A DNA stretch of 64,000 nucleotides from Vibrio tetraodonis (lineage in GTDB: Bacteria > Pseudomonadota > Gammaproteobacteria > Enterobacterales > Vibrionaceae), in the NCBI RefSeq assembly GCF_003350295.1, contig NZ_QLYY01000008.1, positions 1 through 64,000 on the forward strand, given 5' to 3'. Made by a program: the position numbers and the translations under genes. Below the pieces are notes generated by a model, which was given only the letters and a program-made list of their open reading frames with translations, had not been told where the DNA came from and did not search any database. Below, in pieces: positions 56,245 through 64,000 of the stretch (position 1 is its first letter; the number at the start of each line of letters is the position of its first letter).

Positions 56245-56597
56245 CTATCTTCTCGATGGTTCATGCCCTTCATAGACTGGCAGGGTTGTTTCTAGTTCTT
56301 CCCAATTTCCTTTTGACGTGATGAAATTATGAGATATTGGCCTTTCGACTATATCAGTATCGATAGCCCTTAAACGGACTCTCACTTTGTCTGGCTTGGT
56401 TGAATTTGAGCTATAAATGGGTGCACCACATGTTAAACAAAAATACTTTCGCTTACCTAAGCTACTTTCATAGTAAGTAAGAGTACTTTTTTATCATTGA
56501 GCTAAAGATCGGATTTATTCACATAACCATTGGTTGCAAACGCGCTACCACTTGCTTTTCGGCATAGTGAACAATGGCAATAAATAGGGAGAAACTC
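56245..56597 (-). pseudogene. GFA (glutathione-dependent formaldehyde-activating) family pseudogene
   Basis: Minus-strand translation gives EFLPIYCHCSLCRKASGSAF-type sequence (Zn-binding C-x-C-x-x-C), then TNGYVNKSDL followed by a stop, and after a frame change near 56500 LTYYESSLGKRKYFCLTCGAP (C-x-x-C), continuing to VERPISHNFITSKGNWEELE and a stop at 56245. Both Zn clusters of a GFA protein are therefore present in two frames, and the start region lacks an ATG. This is a decayed gene rather than intergenic DNA. The neighbouring DNA has no intact copy. Confidence 0.75.
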
Positions 56598-56723
56598 AAT
56601 TTATAATCAATGGTTTAATCACAGTGGTCAAACTTTGGCGGCAAAAGCATGTTAACCAATCTGGCTGACAAGCTAAAGCAGATATGTGCTCAACATAGGA
56701 GAAGGTTGTGAATACGAAAGAGG

Positions 56724-56855
56724 TTAGTCTTCTGTCGCTTCATGGATCGCTTGCTTGGTATCTTCCCATACTTTAGATGAGTCATCTTTTACTCCTTGCC
56801 ACGTATTTGAGCAGCCAGCAATTAGTAATATCAGAGCGATAAATGCGATTCTCAT
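56724..56855 (-). CDS. Tiny entericidin-like lipoprotein
   Basis: 43 residues: a lipoprotein signal MRIAFIALILLIAGC with lipobox LIAGC, then a hydrophilic tail SNTWQGVKDDSSKVWEDTKQ and a short end AIHEATED. GAGG lies 8 nt before the ATG. It resembles entericidin-type small lipoproteins by size and layout, but no specific function can be given. It is next to the ArsR gene, divergently. Confidence 0.7.
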   Translation of the reverse strand: MRIAFIALILLIAGCSNTWQGVKDDSSKVWEDTKQAIHEATED

Positions 56856-57042
56856 GTTTTGTCCTCAGTTAGATTGCTTGTTGTTAACTGTATCAAAAAT
56901 GATGCAGCTAAACAGGTTTTTGCTCTTGCTTTGTGCTCCAGTGTGAGTCATATGCATCAAGAAAGTGAATAATCTAGCTGTGTTAACTGAAATCGGTTTA
57001 TACTTCGACTGTTGTAGAAATGCTTGTGTTTAGGAGCAATGA

Positions 57043-57336
57043 ATGAAACTTGAGGAAGTGGCAAAGGCACTCAAAGAGCTTGGACACCCTACTCGCTTAT
57101 CGATTTATAAATGTGTTGTCAAAGCGGGTAAGAAAGGCGTATCTGTCGGTACTATCCAAGATATGCTAGAAATTCCAGGTTCGACTCTTTCTCATCATAT
57201 TTCGAGCCTAGCCTCGGCAAAGTTGATTACCCAGCGACGAGAGGGGCGAATACTCTATTGTGTGGCCGAGTACCAAAATCTCTCTGAGGTAATTTGTTTT
57301 CTTCAGGCTGAATGCTGTATCAATGAATCTTGTTAA
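57043..57336 (+). CDS. ArsR-family transcriptional regulator
   Basis: 97 residues, winged helix of the ArsR/SmtB type: VAKALKELGHPTRLSIYKCVV, IPGSTLSHHISSLASAKLITQRREGRILYC. The Cys pairs of a metal sensor (ELCVCDL-type) are not in helix 3; however, the C-terminus ends FLQAECCINESC, with three Cys that could sense metal or redox state. It is followed by a MAPEG gene 27 bp later. Confidence 0.9.
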   Translation: MKLEEVAKALKELGHPTRLSIYKCVVKAGKKGVSVGTIQDMLEIPGSTLSHHISSLASAKLITQRREGRILYCVAEYQNLSEVICFLQAECCINESC

Positions 57337-57363
57337 CAACCCCCGTTCATATAGGAGAAATGC

Positions 57364-57750
57364 ATGATTTCAGCTTTTTATGCTTCGATATTAGCTGGAT
57401 TAATGATCTGGCTTTCGTTTCAAGTTATCAAACAGCGTCGTAGTGCTAAAGTCGCGTATGCAGATGGTGGTGTCAGTGCGCTGCAAGTGGCTCGGAGTGC
57501 GCACGGTAATGCAGTTGATTACATTCCAATCACTTTAATTTTATTAATTTTGGTTGAGTATAATGGTGCTAGTTCGTGGATGATTCATGCCATCGGTAGT
57601 TTGTTTTTTGTGGGTCGGATAATACACGCTAGGGCTATTTTGGCAGAAAACTTAAAAGGTCGAGTTCAAGGTATGAAGCTTACTTTTCTGTCGATGGTAC
57701 TACTGGTGGTGCTCAATATGGTGTACTTGCCATACAGTCAGTTATGGTAG
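57364..57750 (+). CDS. MAPEG-family membrane protein
   Basis: 128 residues with four predicted TM helices and the MAPEG pattern: QVARSAHGNAVDYIPITLILLILVEYNG and LFFVGRIIHARAI. Family members are glutathione-dependent or related microsomal enzymes; bacterial ones are mostly uncharacterised. Co-transcribed with the ArsR gene ahead of it. TAGGAG lies 8 nt before its ATG. Confidence 0.85.
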   Translation: MISAFYASILAGLMIWLSFQVIKQRRSAKVAYADGGVSALQVARSAHGNAVDYIPITLILLILVEYNGASSWMIHAIGSLFFVGRIIHARAILAENLKGRVQGMKLTFLSMVLLVVLNMVYLPYSQLW

Positions 57751-57927
57751 AGGCGCTGAGTGAACGCAGTTTGTAGTCTGCTTTGGTTTTTATAAACCTT
57801 CTATTATCGTTCTTTACCGGTTTTATGTTTTGAGACAGTTAACGTTTTTATAACAAAAAAACTCTTTTCCTCACTTTATATGGGATCATTTGGTGTGTCG
57901 CCTTAGCCTGATGAGGAAATATTATAA

Positions 57928-59316
57928 ATGAATCGAAACGATAACGTCCCTTTGCCTACCAATACCAGTGAGTGGCTGTTTAATCGTAACAGCCTTATTG
58001 TTCTTGCTAATGTTGCCTTATTTATCACTTTATACTTCACTTTACCTTTTGAGCCTCAAGTCGTATTAGGCCTGAGTATGCTCACGTTTATTGGTATTCT
58101 TTGGCTAACTGAAGCGCTACATGTCACTGTTACCGCAATTCTTGTTCCTATTTTGGCTGTCTTATTTGGTATTTTTGATACCCAGACCGCACTCAATAAC
58201 TTCTCAAATTCGATAATCTTTCTGTTTCTAGGAGGCTTTGCACTTGCAGCGGCAATGCATCGTCAGGGATTAGATAAGGTCATTGCAGATAAAGTGTTAG
58301 TTATCGCTAGAGGTAAGATGAGCACAGCTGTTTTTATGCTTTTTGGGGTTACGGCAGGGCTGTCTATGTGGATCAGTAACACAGCGACAACGGCCATGAT
58401 GCTGCCGCTAGTTTTAGGCGTGCTGAGTAAGGTGAATTCTCAAAGTGGTCATAAAACCTATGTGTTTGTTTTGTTGGGTACGGCGTATAGCGCGAGTATT
58501 GGCGGAATTGCGACTGTTGTGGGTAGCCCACCAAATGCCATAGCAGCGGCAGAAGTCGGTCTGAGTTTTACCGATTGGATGAGTTTTGGTTTACCAACTT
58601 CGTTGTTACTTTTACCGATTGCTATCGCAGTGCTGTTTTATGTATTAAAACCTAATTTGTCAGGTGAGTTTGAATTGGACCATGCGCCCATTGAGTGGGA
58701 TAAAGGAAAAGTGGTCACCTTGGCAATTTTCGCATTGACAGTGTGTCTATGGATTTTTAGTAAGCCTATTAATGCCGTGATCGGAGGTTATGCTAAGTTC
58801 GACACTATTGTTGCTTTATGTGCGGTTATTGCGGTTAACTTTGCTCGTGTTGTTCATTGGAAAGATATCGAGAAAACAGCGGATTGGGGGGTATTACTAC
58901 TGTTTGGTGGTGGTATTTGCTTGAGTAACGTGCTCAAAGCTACCGGAACCAGTGTTTTTCTTGCCAATGAACTGAGCGAGCTGATTTCACACATGGGTAT
59001 TGTTGTCGTTGTCGCTATCATTGCAGCTTTCGTCGTGTTTCTTACTGAATTTGCGAGTAATACTGCCAGTGCCGCTTTGCTTATCCCAATTTTTGCCAGT
59101 GTCGCTGAAGCGTTCGGATTATCACCGATTGTGCTATCCGTATTGATAGCGGTTGCGGCTTCTTGTGCCTTTATGCTTCCAGTGGCGACACCACCTAATG
59201 CAATTGTGTTTGGCTCTGGTCATATCAAACAGAGTGAGATGATGCGGGTTGGTTTCATTCTTAACCTGGTTTGTGTACTTCTACTTACACTGATAGCAAC
59301 CATTTTATGGATCTGA
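57928..59316 (+). CDS. SLC13/DASS-family Na+-coupled anion transporter
   Basis: 462 residues, polytopic. Two inverted repeats each carry the Ser-Asn-Thr motif: [15 protein letters not shown] (near residue 150) and [18 protein letters not shown] (near 375). [11 protein letters not shown] and [13 protein letters not shown] are the hairpin tips. Such transporters import dicarboxylates, citrate or sulfate with sodium. No regulatory neighbour. Confidence 0.92.
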   Translation: MNRNDNVPLPTNTSEWLFNRNSLIVLANVALFITLYFTLPFEPQVVLGLSMLTFIGILWLTEALHVTVTAILVPILAVLFGIFDTQTALNNFSNSIIFLFLGGFALAAAMHRQGLDKVIADKVLVIARGKMSTAVFMLFGVTAGLSMWISNTATTAMMLPLVLGVLSKVNSQSGHKTYVFVLLGTAYSASIGGIATVVGSPPNAIAAAEVGLSFTDWMSFGLPTSLLLLPIAIAVLFYVLKPNLSGEFELDHAPIEWDKGKVVTLAIFALTVCLWIFSKPINAVIGGYAKFDTIVALCAVIAVNFARVVHWKDIEKTADWGVLLLFGGGICLSNVLKATGTSVFLANELSELISHMGIVVVVAIIAAFVVFLTEFASNTASAALLIPIFASVAEAFGLSPIVLSVLIAVAASCAFMLPVATPPNAIVFGSGHIKQSEMMRVGFILNLVCVLLLTLIATILWI

Positions 59317-59460
59317 TCCACCGAATCACTTTTCCATCCTGATCGGATTTCTTAGTGTCATAGTATGAAGTTTATCTGCTTTTGATTTGAATCAAGGTTT
59401 GAGATGGCGAAAGCAGCAGATGCTATGCATACTAAACTGGTGAGATAAGGAGATGTCAGG

Positions 59461-59712
59461 ATGAAAAATGAACTGGATCTAACAAAAGTTCTGCACGCTT
59501 ATGAAACGGTCGTAGCAAAAGGAACACCGACTGAACACGGTAAAATGTATGAGGGGATAGAAGCCTTCTCAGACTACGATGGCTATAGCATTTATTTGCG
59601 TGGTAATGGAGTAGAGCTTAAAGTGGGTTTTCATAACACATACCATCTTGATTACGATCAAGAGCATCTGCGCGACAGCTTTCTTAAGAAAGTCTCCATG
59701 TTGGCCAAGTAG
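59461..59712 (+). CDS. DUF3081-like small protein
   Basis: 83 residues starting MKNELDLTKVLHAYETVVAKG, with YEGIEAFSDYDGYSIYLRGNGVELKVGFHNTYHLDYD. I recognise it as similar to the gamma-proteobacterial DUF3081 family. Cytoplasmic; function unknown. AAGGAG precedes the ATG by 9 nt and a strong terminator follows at once. Confidence 0.75.
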   Translation: MKNELDLTKVLHAYETVVAKGTPTEHGKMYEGIEAFSDYDGYSIYLRGNGVELKVGFHNTYHLDYDQEHLRDSFLKKVSMLAK

Positions 59713-59715
59713 TCG

Positions 59716-59741
59716 AAAGCCCCTTATGTAAAGGGGCTTTT
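59716..59741. terminator. Bidirectional terminator between DUF3081 and maoP
   Basis: AAAGCCCCTT/AAGGGGCTTT with a 5-nt loop and a following T, starting 4 bp after the DUF3081-like stop; also suitable for minus-strand maoP. Confidence 0.85.
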
Positions 59742-59750
59742 AATATCCAC

Positions 59751-60107
59751 TTAATCTTCTTCTACTAAGGTCCCGTCATTTGAGTAATCTTCCACAGTTT
59801 CAGGTTTGCTCCGGCCATTCAATGTGTGGAAACGTTTCCTACCTCGAGCAAGCTGAACGTATTTTAGCCATACACGTTCTAGTTTAGACTTGGCTTTTGA
59901 GGGGGTTTCTAACACTTTGATAAAGTGCTTCTCCTCTAGATTATCAGGCTCTATTGTTCCTGTTTCTAGCCCCTGCATGGTATCGCCGTACAGGGTTAGG
60001 ATTTCTTCTTCAGCCAGTGTAAAGTCACCAGATTTGGCAAAGCCGCGGGGAAACTTTTCATTGTCAAAAAAACGTTTTTTGCCATGACGAAAGAGAGTGT
60101 CAGACAT
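59751..60107 (-). CDS. maoP: Macrodomain Ori protein MaoP (DUF413)
   Basis: 118 residues. RFFDNEKFPRGFAKSGDFTLAEEEILTLYG, ERVWLKYVQLARGRKRFHTLNGR and the acidic tail are the E. coli YifE/MaoP pattern (YFDNKHYPRGFSRHGDFTI, KRFHTLSG). In E. coli MaoP acts with the maoS site, between maoP and hdfR, to constrain DNA near oriC into the Ori macrodomain. Here it is also divergent from hdfR, but on a chromosome II origin. A 184-bp gap separates the pair. Confidence 0.92.
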   Translation of the reverse strand: MSDTLFRHGKKRFFDNEKFPRGFAKSGDFTLAEEEILTLYGDTMQGLETGTIEPDNLEEKHFIKVLETPSKAKSKLERVWLKYVQLARGRKRFHTLNGRSKPETVEDYSNDGTLVEED

Positions 60108-60291
60108 ATCAGGTCGCCTCTGTTACCATATTTAGTTGAACTAAAACGAAAAGTAGGCCTAAATTTCATAAAAGAAAAACAAAACCTTTTTATCGTATCC
60201 ATTAAACACTTTTATTAAAGGTGTGAATCGGTTTATCTTGTAGAAATTATGTTGAACCCGTAAAGATGGTTGATTCCAATCGAGGTCTTTC
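60108..60291. promoter_or_regulatory. Divergent maoP-hdfR intergenic region, possible maoS location
   Basis: 184 bp between divergent maoP and hdfR, the same arrangement in which E. coli carries the maoS site. I cannot identify the maoS sequence itself from memory and do not claim a match. Confidence 0.4.
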
Positions 60292-61185
60292 ATGGATGTT
60301 AAAGTTTTTAAGACATTTTTAGAATTGGCTAATGTGCGTCACTTTGGGCGTGCTGCAGAGAATTTGTACATTACTCAGGCAGCTGTTAGTGCACGTATCA
60401 AGCAACTTGAAAATTACTTTGATACACAGCTTTTCATTCGAAACAGAAACAATATCAAGTTAACGTCCTCTGGTGAACGTTTGGTAAGTTATGCTGAGGT
60501 TATGGTTGCGACGCTTCAGCAGGCTAAATTGGAGCTGTCTCTTGAAAGCGGCAAAGCGCTTCAGTTAACTATGGGCGGGACGCCCAATGTGTGGGATGCA
60601 TACTTGCAAAACTGTTTGAGTGTAGTGACTGATTCATTCGGTGGTTATGGATTTATGGCTGAAGTGATGGGGCGAGAGTCTCTTAATCGTAGTTTGCAAG
60701 AGCGAACCTTGGACATGGCCTTTGCATTCGATCAAATTAAGGCCGATGAACTTTACTGTAAGCGAGTGGCAGACATAGTTTTGGTGCTGGTGTCTACCGA
60801 TGAGCATCACATTGGTAGTGTTTTTGAAGACAAATACGTGTACGTCGATTGGGGAACCAAATTTGCCTCAGAACATGCGGGAAGACACCCTAAGATCCCA
60901 GCGCCGTACCTAAGAACATCAACGGCTCGTATTGCGCTTGATTTTATATTGGAAAAAGGGGGGAGTGCTTACTTACCCACTTCCCTCGTCGAGCCTTTTA
61001 TTACCAGCGGACAGCTTTTTAAAGTTACTGGCGTTGATGATTGGAACCGACCCATTTATCTGAGTTATCGCAAAGCGAGCTCGTCGATTGAAGCTATTGA
61101 GCAGGTCGAAGAACTGGTGAGAGATATAGACCCCACGACGGCTTATTCACTGCAACAAATGGCAGATTTGCCTATGGATGAGTAA
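60292..61185 (+). CDS. hdfR: LysR-family regulator HdfR
   Basis: 297 residues. MDVKVFKTFLELANVRHFGRA and LYITQAAVSARIKQLENYF match E. coli HdfR ([40 protein letters not shown]). RHFGRAAE is the typical start of this subgroup. HdfR represses flhDC in E. coli; the target in Vibrio may differ. Divergent from maoP, as in enterobacteria. It is followed by a convergent terminator. Confidence 0.9.
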   Translation: MDVKVFKTFLELANVRHFGRAAENLYITQAAVSARIKQLENYFDTQLFIRNRNNIKLTSSGERLVSYAEVMVATLQQAKLELSLESGKALQLTMGGTPNVWDAYLQNCLSVVTDSFGGYGFMAEVMGRESLNRSLQERTLDMAFAFDQIKADELYCKRVADIVLVLVSTDEHHIGSVFEDKYVYVDWGTKFASEHAGRHPKIPAPYLRTSTARIALDFILEKGGSAYLPTSLVEPFITSGQLFKVTGVDDWNRPIYLSYRKASSSIEAIEQVEELVRDIDPTTAYSLQQMADLPMDE

Positions 61186-61208
61186 GCTTGCTCATATAAC
61201 TTATTTTT

Positions 61209-61240
61209 AGGGAGAGTTTGCTTTAAAACAGACTCTCCCT
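61209..61240. terminator. Convergent terminator between hdfR and malT
   Basis: AGGGAGAGT/ACTCTCCCT stem, extended by one G-U type pair, between the hdfR stop (plus) and the malT stop (minus). T-runs flank it only partly. Confidence 0.65.
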
Positions 61241-61267
61241 ACTTCATTGAGATAGACTTTTAAAAAC

Positions 61268-63976
61268 TCAATAGCCCATTAGCTGCAATAAGCTTTCGGC
61301 AGTAGTAATGGCTTCTTTACGGTTAGCAATGGCAAGCTTTTGATAAAGGTTACGGATATGAGTTTTGATCGTTGTTCCTGCAACATCGAGCTCTTGAGCG
61401 ATTTGCTCATTGCTAAATCCCGAATAGATTAACCCAAGCACCTGCCATTCGCGCTGAGTCAGTGGGCTGGTGCGTACTAGTTCAGGTACACTAGGATGAT
61501 GGATTAATTTATCAACAAAATCTTCATCGAAATGCACAGAACGACTTCGCTGACTACTTGCTATCTCCTTGAGTAACTGTTTAGCACGGTGACGCTCAAG
61601 ATCGCTGAGCTCATTATTATTGACCAAATCATCTAAAACCGATCCAACTTGGGTCCCTTCAATAAGGAAGTTACCAAGAATTCCTGTCTGGTTAGTCAGC
61701 TCCAAGGCTTGTTTTAGCAATAATTTTGCCCTTGTCTCATCGTTTTGAGCGGTTGCAAGGACAGTTTCAATAATTAAGTTACGATTGTTATCTGTCACCA
61801 AATGATAGGCATTTGCTTCATGTTGCAAAAAGTTTAGGGTTTCTGAAGCTTGATCGAGCATACCTAAGTTTATTTGGGCTCGGGCAATGTTTCTCCATTG
61901 AAGCTGAGTGAAATGATTGCAAGCCTGTCCAGGCTGTGAGGTAGTATCCAGCCAGTGCTGCATAGATGGCATATCATCTCTCGCTTGCCAAAATAGAATC
62001 AGTGATAACGAGGCGTTAGCCATCCAGTCGACATGATAAGTAGATTGTTGGAGTAAATGTAGGATGTTATCGATGAACTTGTTGGCTTTATCGAGCTCGC
62101 CTCTAGCTATTGAGATGCGGGCAAGCATTGAATAGCAATGCAGATGCTTACTTGGACTTGCATCGCCAAGAACCTTAAGACCTTTGTAGGAGCACTCTTC
62201 GGCTTCATCGAGTCGATTCCAGCACCAGAATACTTGTGCTCGAAGGCGTAGGAGAAATTCGTGCATTGGTACCTGTTGTAATTGGTGTTCTTCTACCAAT
62301 CTAAAAGCACTCTCTTGTACTTCGAATGCGGCTTGCACATACCCCTGAGCAATGAGTATTTCGCTTTGTTGAAGCATTGCCCAAAGTGCTTGATGGTAAA
62401 CTTGATACTGCCGAGCCAGTTTCTCTGTTTGTTGCATCATAGGCAGTGCTCTGCTTAGATGTCCTAAAACATGGTTAACTTCACCTATTACAGAAGTAGC
62501 GACAATTCGGCTGCGATATTCATTGTTATCGAGTTGTCCAAGAGACAGCTCAGCGAGTTTTAACGCTTTCTCAGGTTCATTTTGATTAATGGCTACTTGG
62601 GCACGTAAGGCATTCAACTCTCCCATTTGTTGAGTATTCAGAGATACATTAAGCGCTTTCATTTGTTCATCAGCTAGGGATAACAAATGACCGACATCAT
62701 TATATCTGTGTTGGCTTTGGGCGAGCCAAGCTTGAAGCATACATAACTTAGGTTGGCTGTATAGCTGTGTTTGGGACAGAGTATTCATTGCTTCTTCTAG
62801 TGTTTGAAGCTCTCCAGAATTAAACATTTCCCAGCCATATTTGCACAGGATCTCTGCAGTGAGGTCTAGATTACCTGCCTTTTGAATGTGGTAGAGCGCT
62901 TGATGAGGTGATGACAGTTTTAACCATGCCTGTGCTGCGGTTTGATGCAGATCTTCAACTTGGTGAGGTATACGTGCTGCGCGCTCATGGGCAAGAAATT
63001 CAGCGAATAAATTGTGAAAGCGAAACCAGTTTTGCTCCCCTTCTAGTGGATGTATAAACAAACCATAGCGATTGAGAGACTCGATAATATGTAAGGCATC
63101 TTTTCTTTGCGTAAGCTCGCTTGCTAAGACATCATTAAAATGATCAAGAACCGAGCATTGCAACAAAAATTGGCGTGTGTCTGTATCAAGTTGCTCGAAG
63201 ACTTCCTCAACCAAATAATCCCACAGATGGCTATGATTAAATTGTGAGTAGGATTCAAGTGACTGAGCTAGACTCTTGTGTTGACTCTGTGTTTGAAGAG
63301 CGATGAGTTGTATAGCTGATGGCCAACCTTCTACGTAGTCACGTATGTTACTCACGACAACATTATCGACATTCCCTGATATTCGAGCACTGAAAAAGCG
63401 GTTGGTTTCCTCATAGTCAAAAGCGAGAAACTCATGACCAATTTCTATCATTAAATCACGAACCCTCAGATTTGCCGTGCCAATAGGTGGCGTCGATCGG
63501 CTGGTAACAACCAAAGTAAGGTTGTCGGGCATGTGTTTGAGCAAAAATCGCAATGCTGCGTGGATTTCAGTGTTAGAAATGAGATGAAAATCATCAAGAA
63601 CGAGATAACACTCTTGGTTACAATGCACAAGTTCAGAACAGACTTGGCTAAATAGCGAATCAAGAGAAGAGAACTGCCTCTTCTCGGCGAGTTTTTGTGA
63701 AACAGAGCAAGTGTTATGAGTTGCTTTATTTAACGCTTTTAGTAAATAGTTGACGAAGCGAAAGGCGTCGTTGTCGCTTTCATCAATGTTATACCAGCCG
63801 ACATGTGACTTATCGATTAACCACTGCGAGGCCATTGTCGTCTTTCCGTATCCTGCGGGAGAGCGGAAAAGTATCAACTTGTAGCAGTGTGCGTTATGCA
63901 GCAAATCGAGAACTCGCGGTCGAGTTATCGCATGGTGTAAACGACCTGGGCGAGTTAGCTTAGAAGGAATCCACAT
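61268..63976 (-). CDS. malT: Maltose regulon activator MalT
   Basis: 902 residues, equal to E. coli MalT (901). The N-terminus [22 protein letters not shown] leads to the STAND ATPase with Walker [16 protein letters not shown] (near residue 40) and Walker [12 protein letters not shown] (near 125). A long TPR-like arm follows, then a LuxR-type [39 protein letters not shown] (core [19 protein letters not shown]). It activates maltose/maltodextrin genes on binding maltotriose and ATP. The gene is complete, ending near the window edge. GGGG lies 7 nt before the ATG. Confidence 0.95.
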   Translation of the reverse strand: MWIPSKLTRPGRLHHAITRPRVLDLLHNAHCYKLILFRSPAGYGKTTMASQWLIDKSHVGWYNIDESDNDAFRFVNYLLKALNKATHNTCSVSQKLAEKRQFSSLDSLFSQVCSELVHCNQECYLVLDDFHLISNTEIHAALRFLLKHMPDNLTLVVTSRSTPPIGTANLRVRDLMIEIGHEFLAFDYEETNRFFSARISGNVDNVVVSNIRDYVEGWPSAIQLIALQTQSQHKSLAQSLESYSQFNHSHLWDYLVEEVFEQLDTDTRQFLLQCSVLDHFNDVLASELTQRKDALHIIESLNRYGLFIHPLEGEQNWFRFHNLFAEFLAHERAARIPHQVEDLHQTAAQAWLKLSSPHQALYHIQKAGNLDLTAEILCKYGWEMFNSGELQTLEEAMNTLSQTQLYSQPKLCMLQAWLAQSQHRYNDVGHLLSLADEQMKALNVSLNTQQMGELNALRAQVAINQNEPEKALKLAELSLGQLDNNEYRSRIVATSVIGEVNHVLGHLSRALPMMQQTEKLARQYQVYHQALWAMLQQSEILIAQGYVQAAFEVQESAFRLVEEHQLQQVPMHEFLLRLRAQVFWCWNRLDEAEECSYKGLKVLGDASPSKHLHCYSMLARISIARGELDKANKFIDNILHLLQQSTYHVDWMANASLSLILFWQARDDMPSMQHWLDTTSQPGQACNHFTQLQWRNIARAQINLGMLDQASETLNFLQHEANAYHLVTDNNRNLIIETVLATAQNDETRAKLLLKQALELTNQTGILGNFLIEGTQVGSVLDDLVNNNELSDLERHRAKQLLKEIASSQRSRSVHFDEDFVDKLIHHPSVPELVRTSPLTQREWQVLGLIYSGFSNEQIAQELDVAGTTIKTHIRNLYQKLAIANRKEAITTAESLLQLMGY

Positions 63977-64000
63977 CTTTTTTCCCCTGTGCTCTGATAA

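Noticed and set aside
56755..56946. Plus-strand frame opposite the small lipoprotein
   Set aside because: It is antisense to a better-supported lipoprotein gene with ribosome binding site and lipobox.
1..64000. tRNA, rRNA, CRISPR arrays or prophage
   Set aside because: None recognised in the window; no tRNA cloverleaf blocks or phage structural genes were seen.

Overview
The window is a Vibrio (Vibrionaceae) secondary chromosome, centred on its replication origin. The evidence is a full-length RctB initiator gene (20955-22928, minus), followed by an origin with six ATGATCA iterons spaced 22-23 bp apart and a DnaA box (about 23160-23400), ATGATCAAGA-type 11-mers (23571-23858), the chromosome II partition genes parA2-parB2 (24240-26439), and six copies of the 13-bp parS2 palindrome TTTACA-n-TGTAAA spread over 28 kb around the origin. 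I cannot name the species. Everything here was read by eye from sequence; no alignment or database search was run.

Left arm (1-16.7 kb). The window opens inside an IS4-type transposase gene on the minus strand. Then come a metallo-beta-lactamase-fold hydrolase, two GNAT acetyltransferases, two methyl-accepting chemotaxis proteins (one paired with a periplasmic solute-binding protein), a DJ-1/PfpI protein and a complete cytochrome bo3 quinol oxidase operon (cyoABCDE, minus). A MarR regulator and an EamA exporter are divergent and share two near-identical operators. YeeN/YebC and two small conserved genes lie next to the origin region.

Origin region (16.7-28.7 kb). Between the small genes and rctB is a 1305-residue protein with a YopT-like (C58) cysteine protease signature, flanked on both sides by a duplicated 13-residue motif; it is the strongest candidate for something undescribed. 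Just downstream of it is a 14-bp inverted repeat whose arms are exact copies of an oriCII iteron. rctB, oriCII, parA2, parB2 and tmcA follow.

Chemotaxis/partner-switching cluster (28.9-40.9 kb). One gene block encodes STAS, CheY, CheA, two CheW, a soluble receptor with three PAS domains of Aer2 (haem) type and a C-terminal CheR tether, CheR, CheD, CheB, a short MCP, a second STAS protein and a REC-PP2C-kinase fusion. It resembles the cluster III chemotaxis system of V. cholerae chromosome II and joins a chemosensory array to a phosphatase/anti-sigma type switch.

Right arm (41-64 kb). A DUF342/FapA protein, UspA, a PBP2 paralogue, a PilJ-domain MCP, a Tat-exported PhoX phosphatase with a possible Pho box, a D-threonine aldolase-like enzyme, a solitary VCBS-like domain protein, an HDOD protein, a TPP riboswitch with thiD, a PAP2 phosphatase, several regulators, a decayed GFA-family gene, a tiny lipoprotein, an ArsR-MAPEG pair, an SLC13 transporter, a divergent maoP-hdfR pair and malT.
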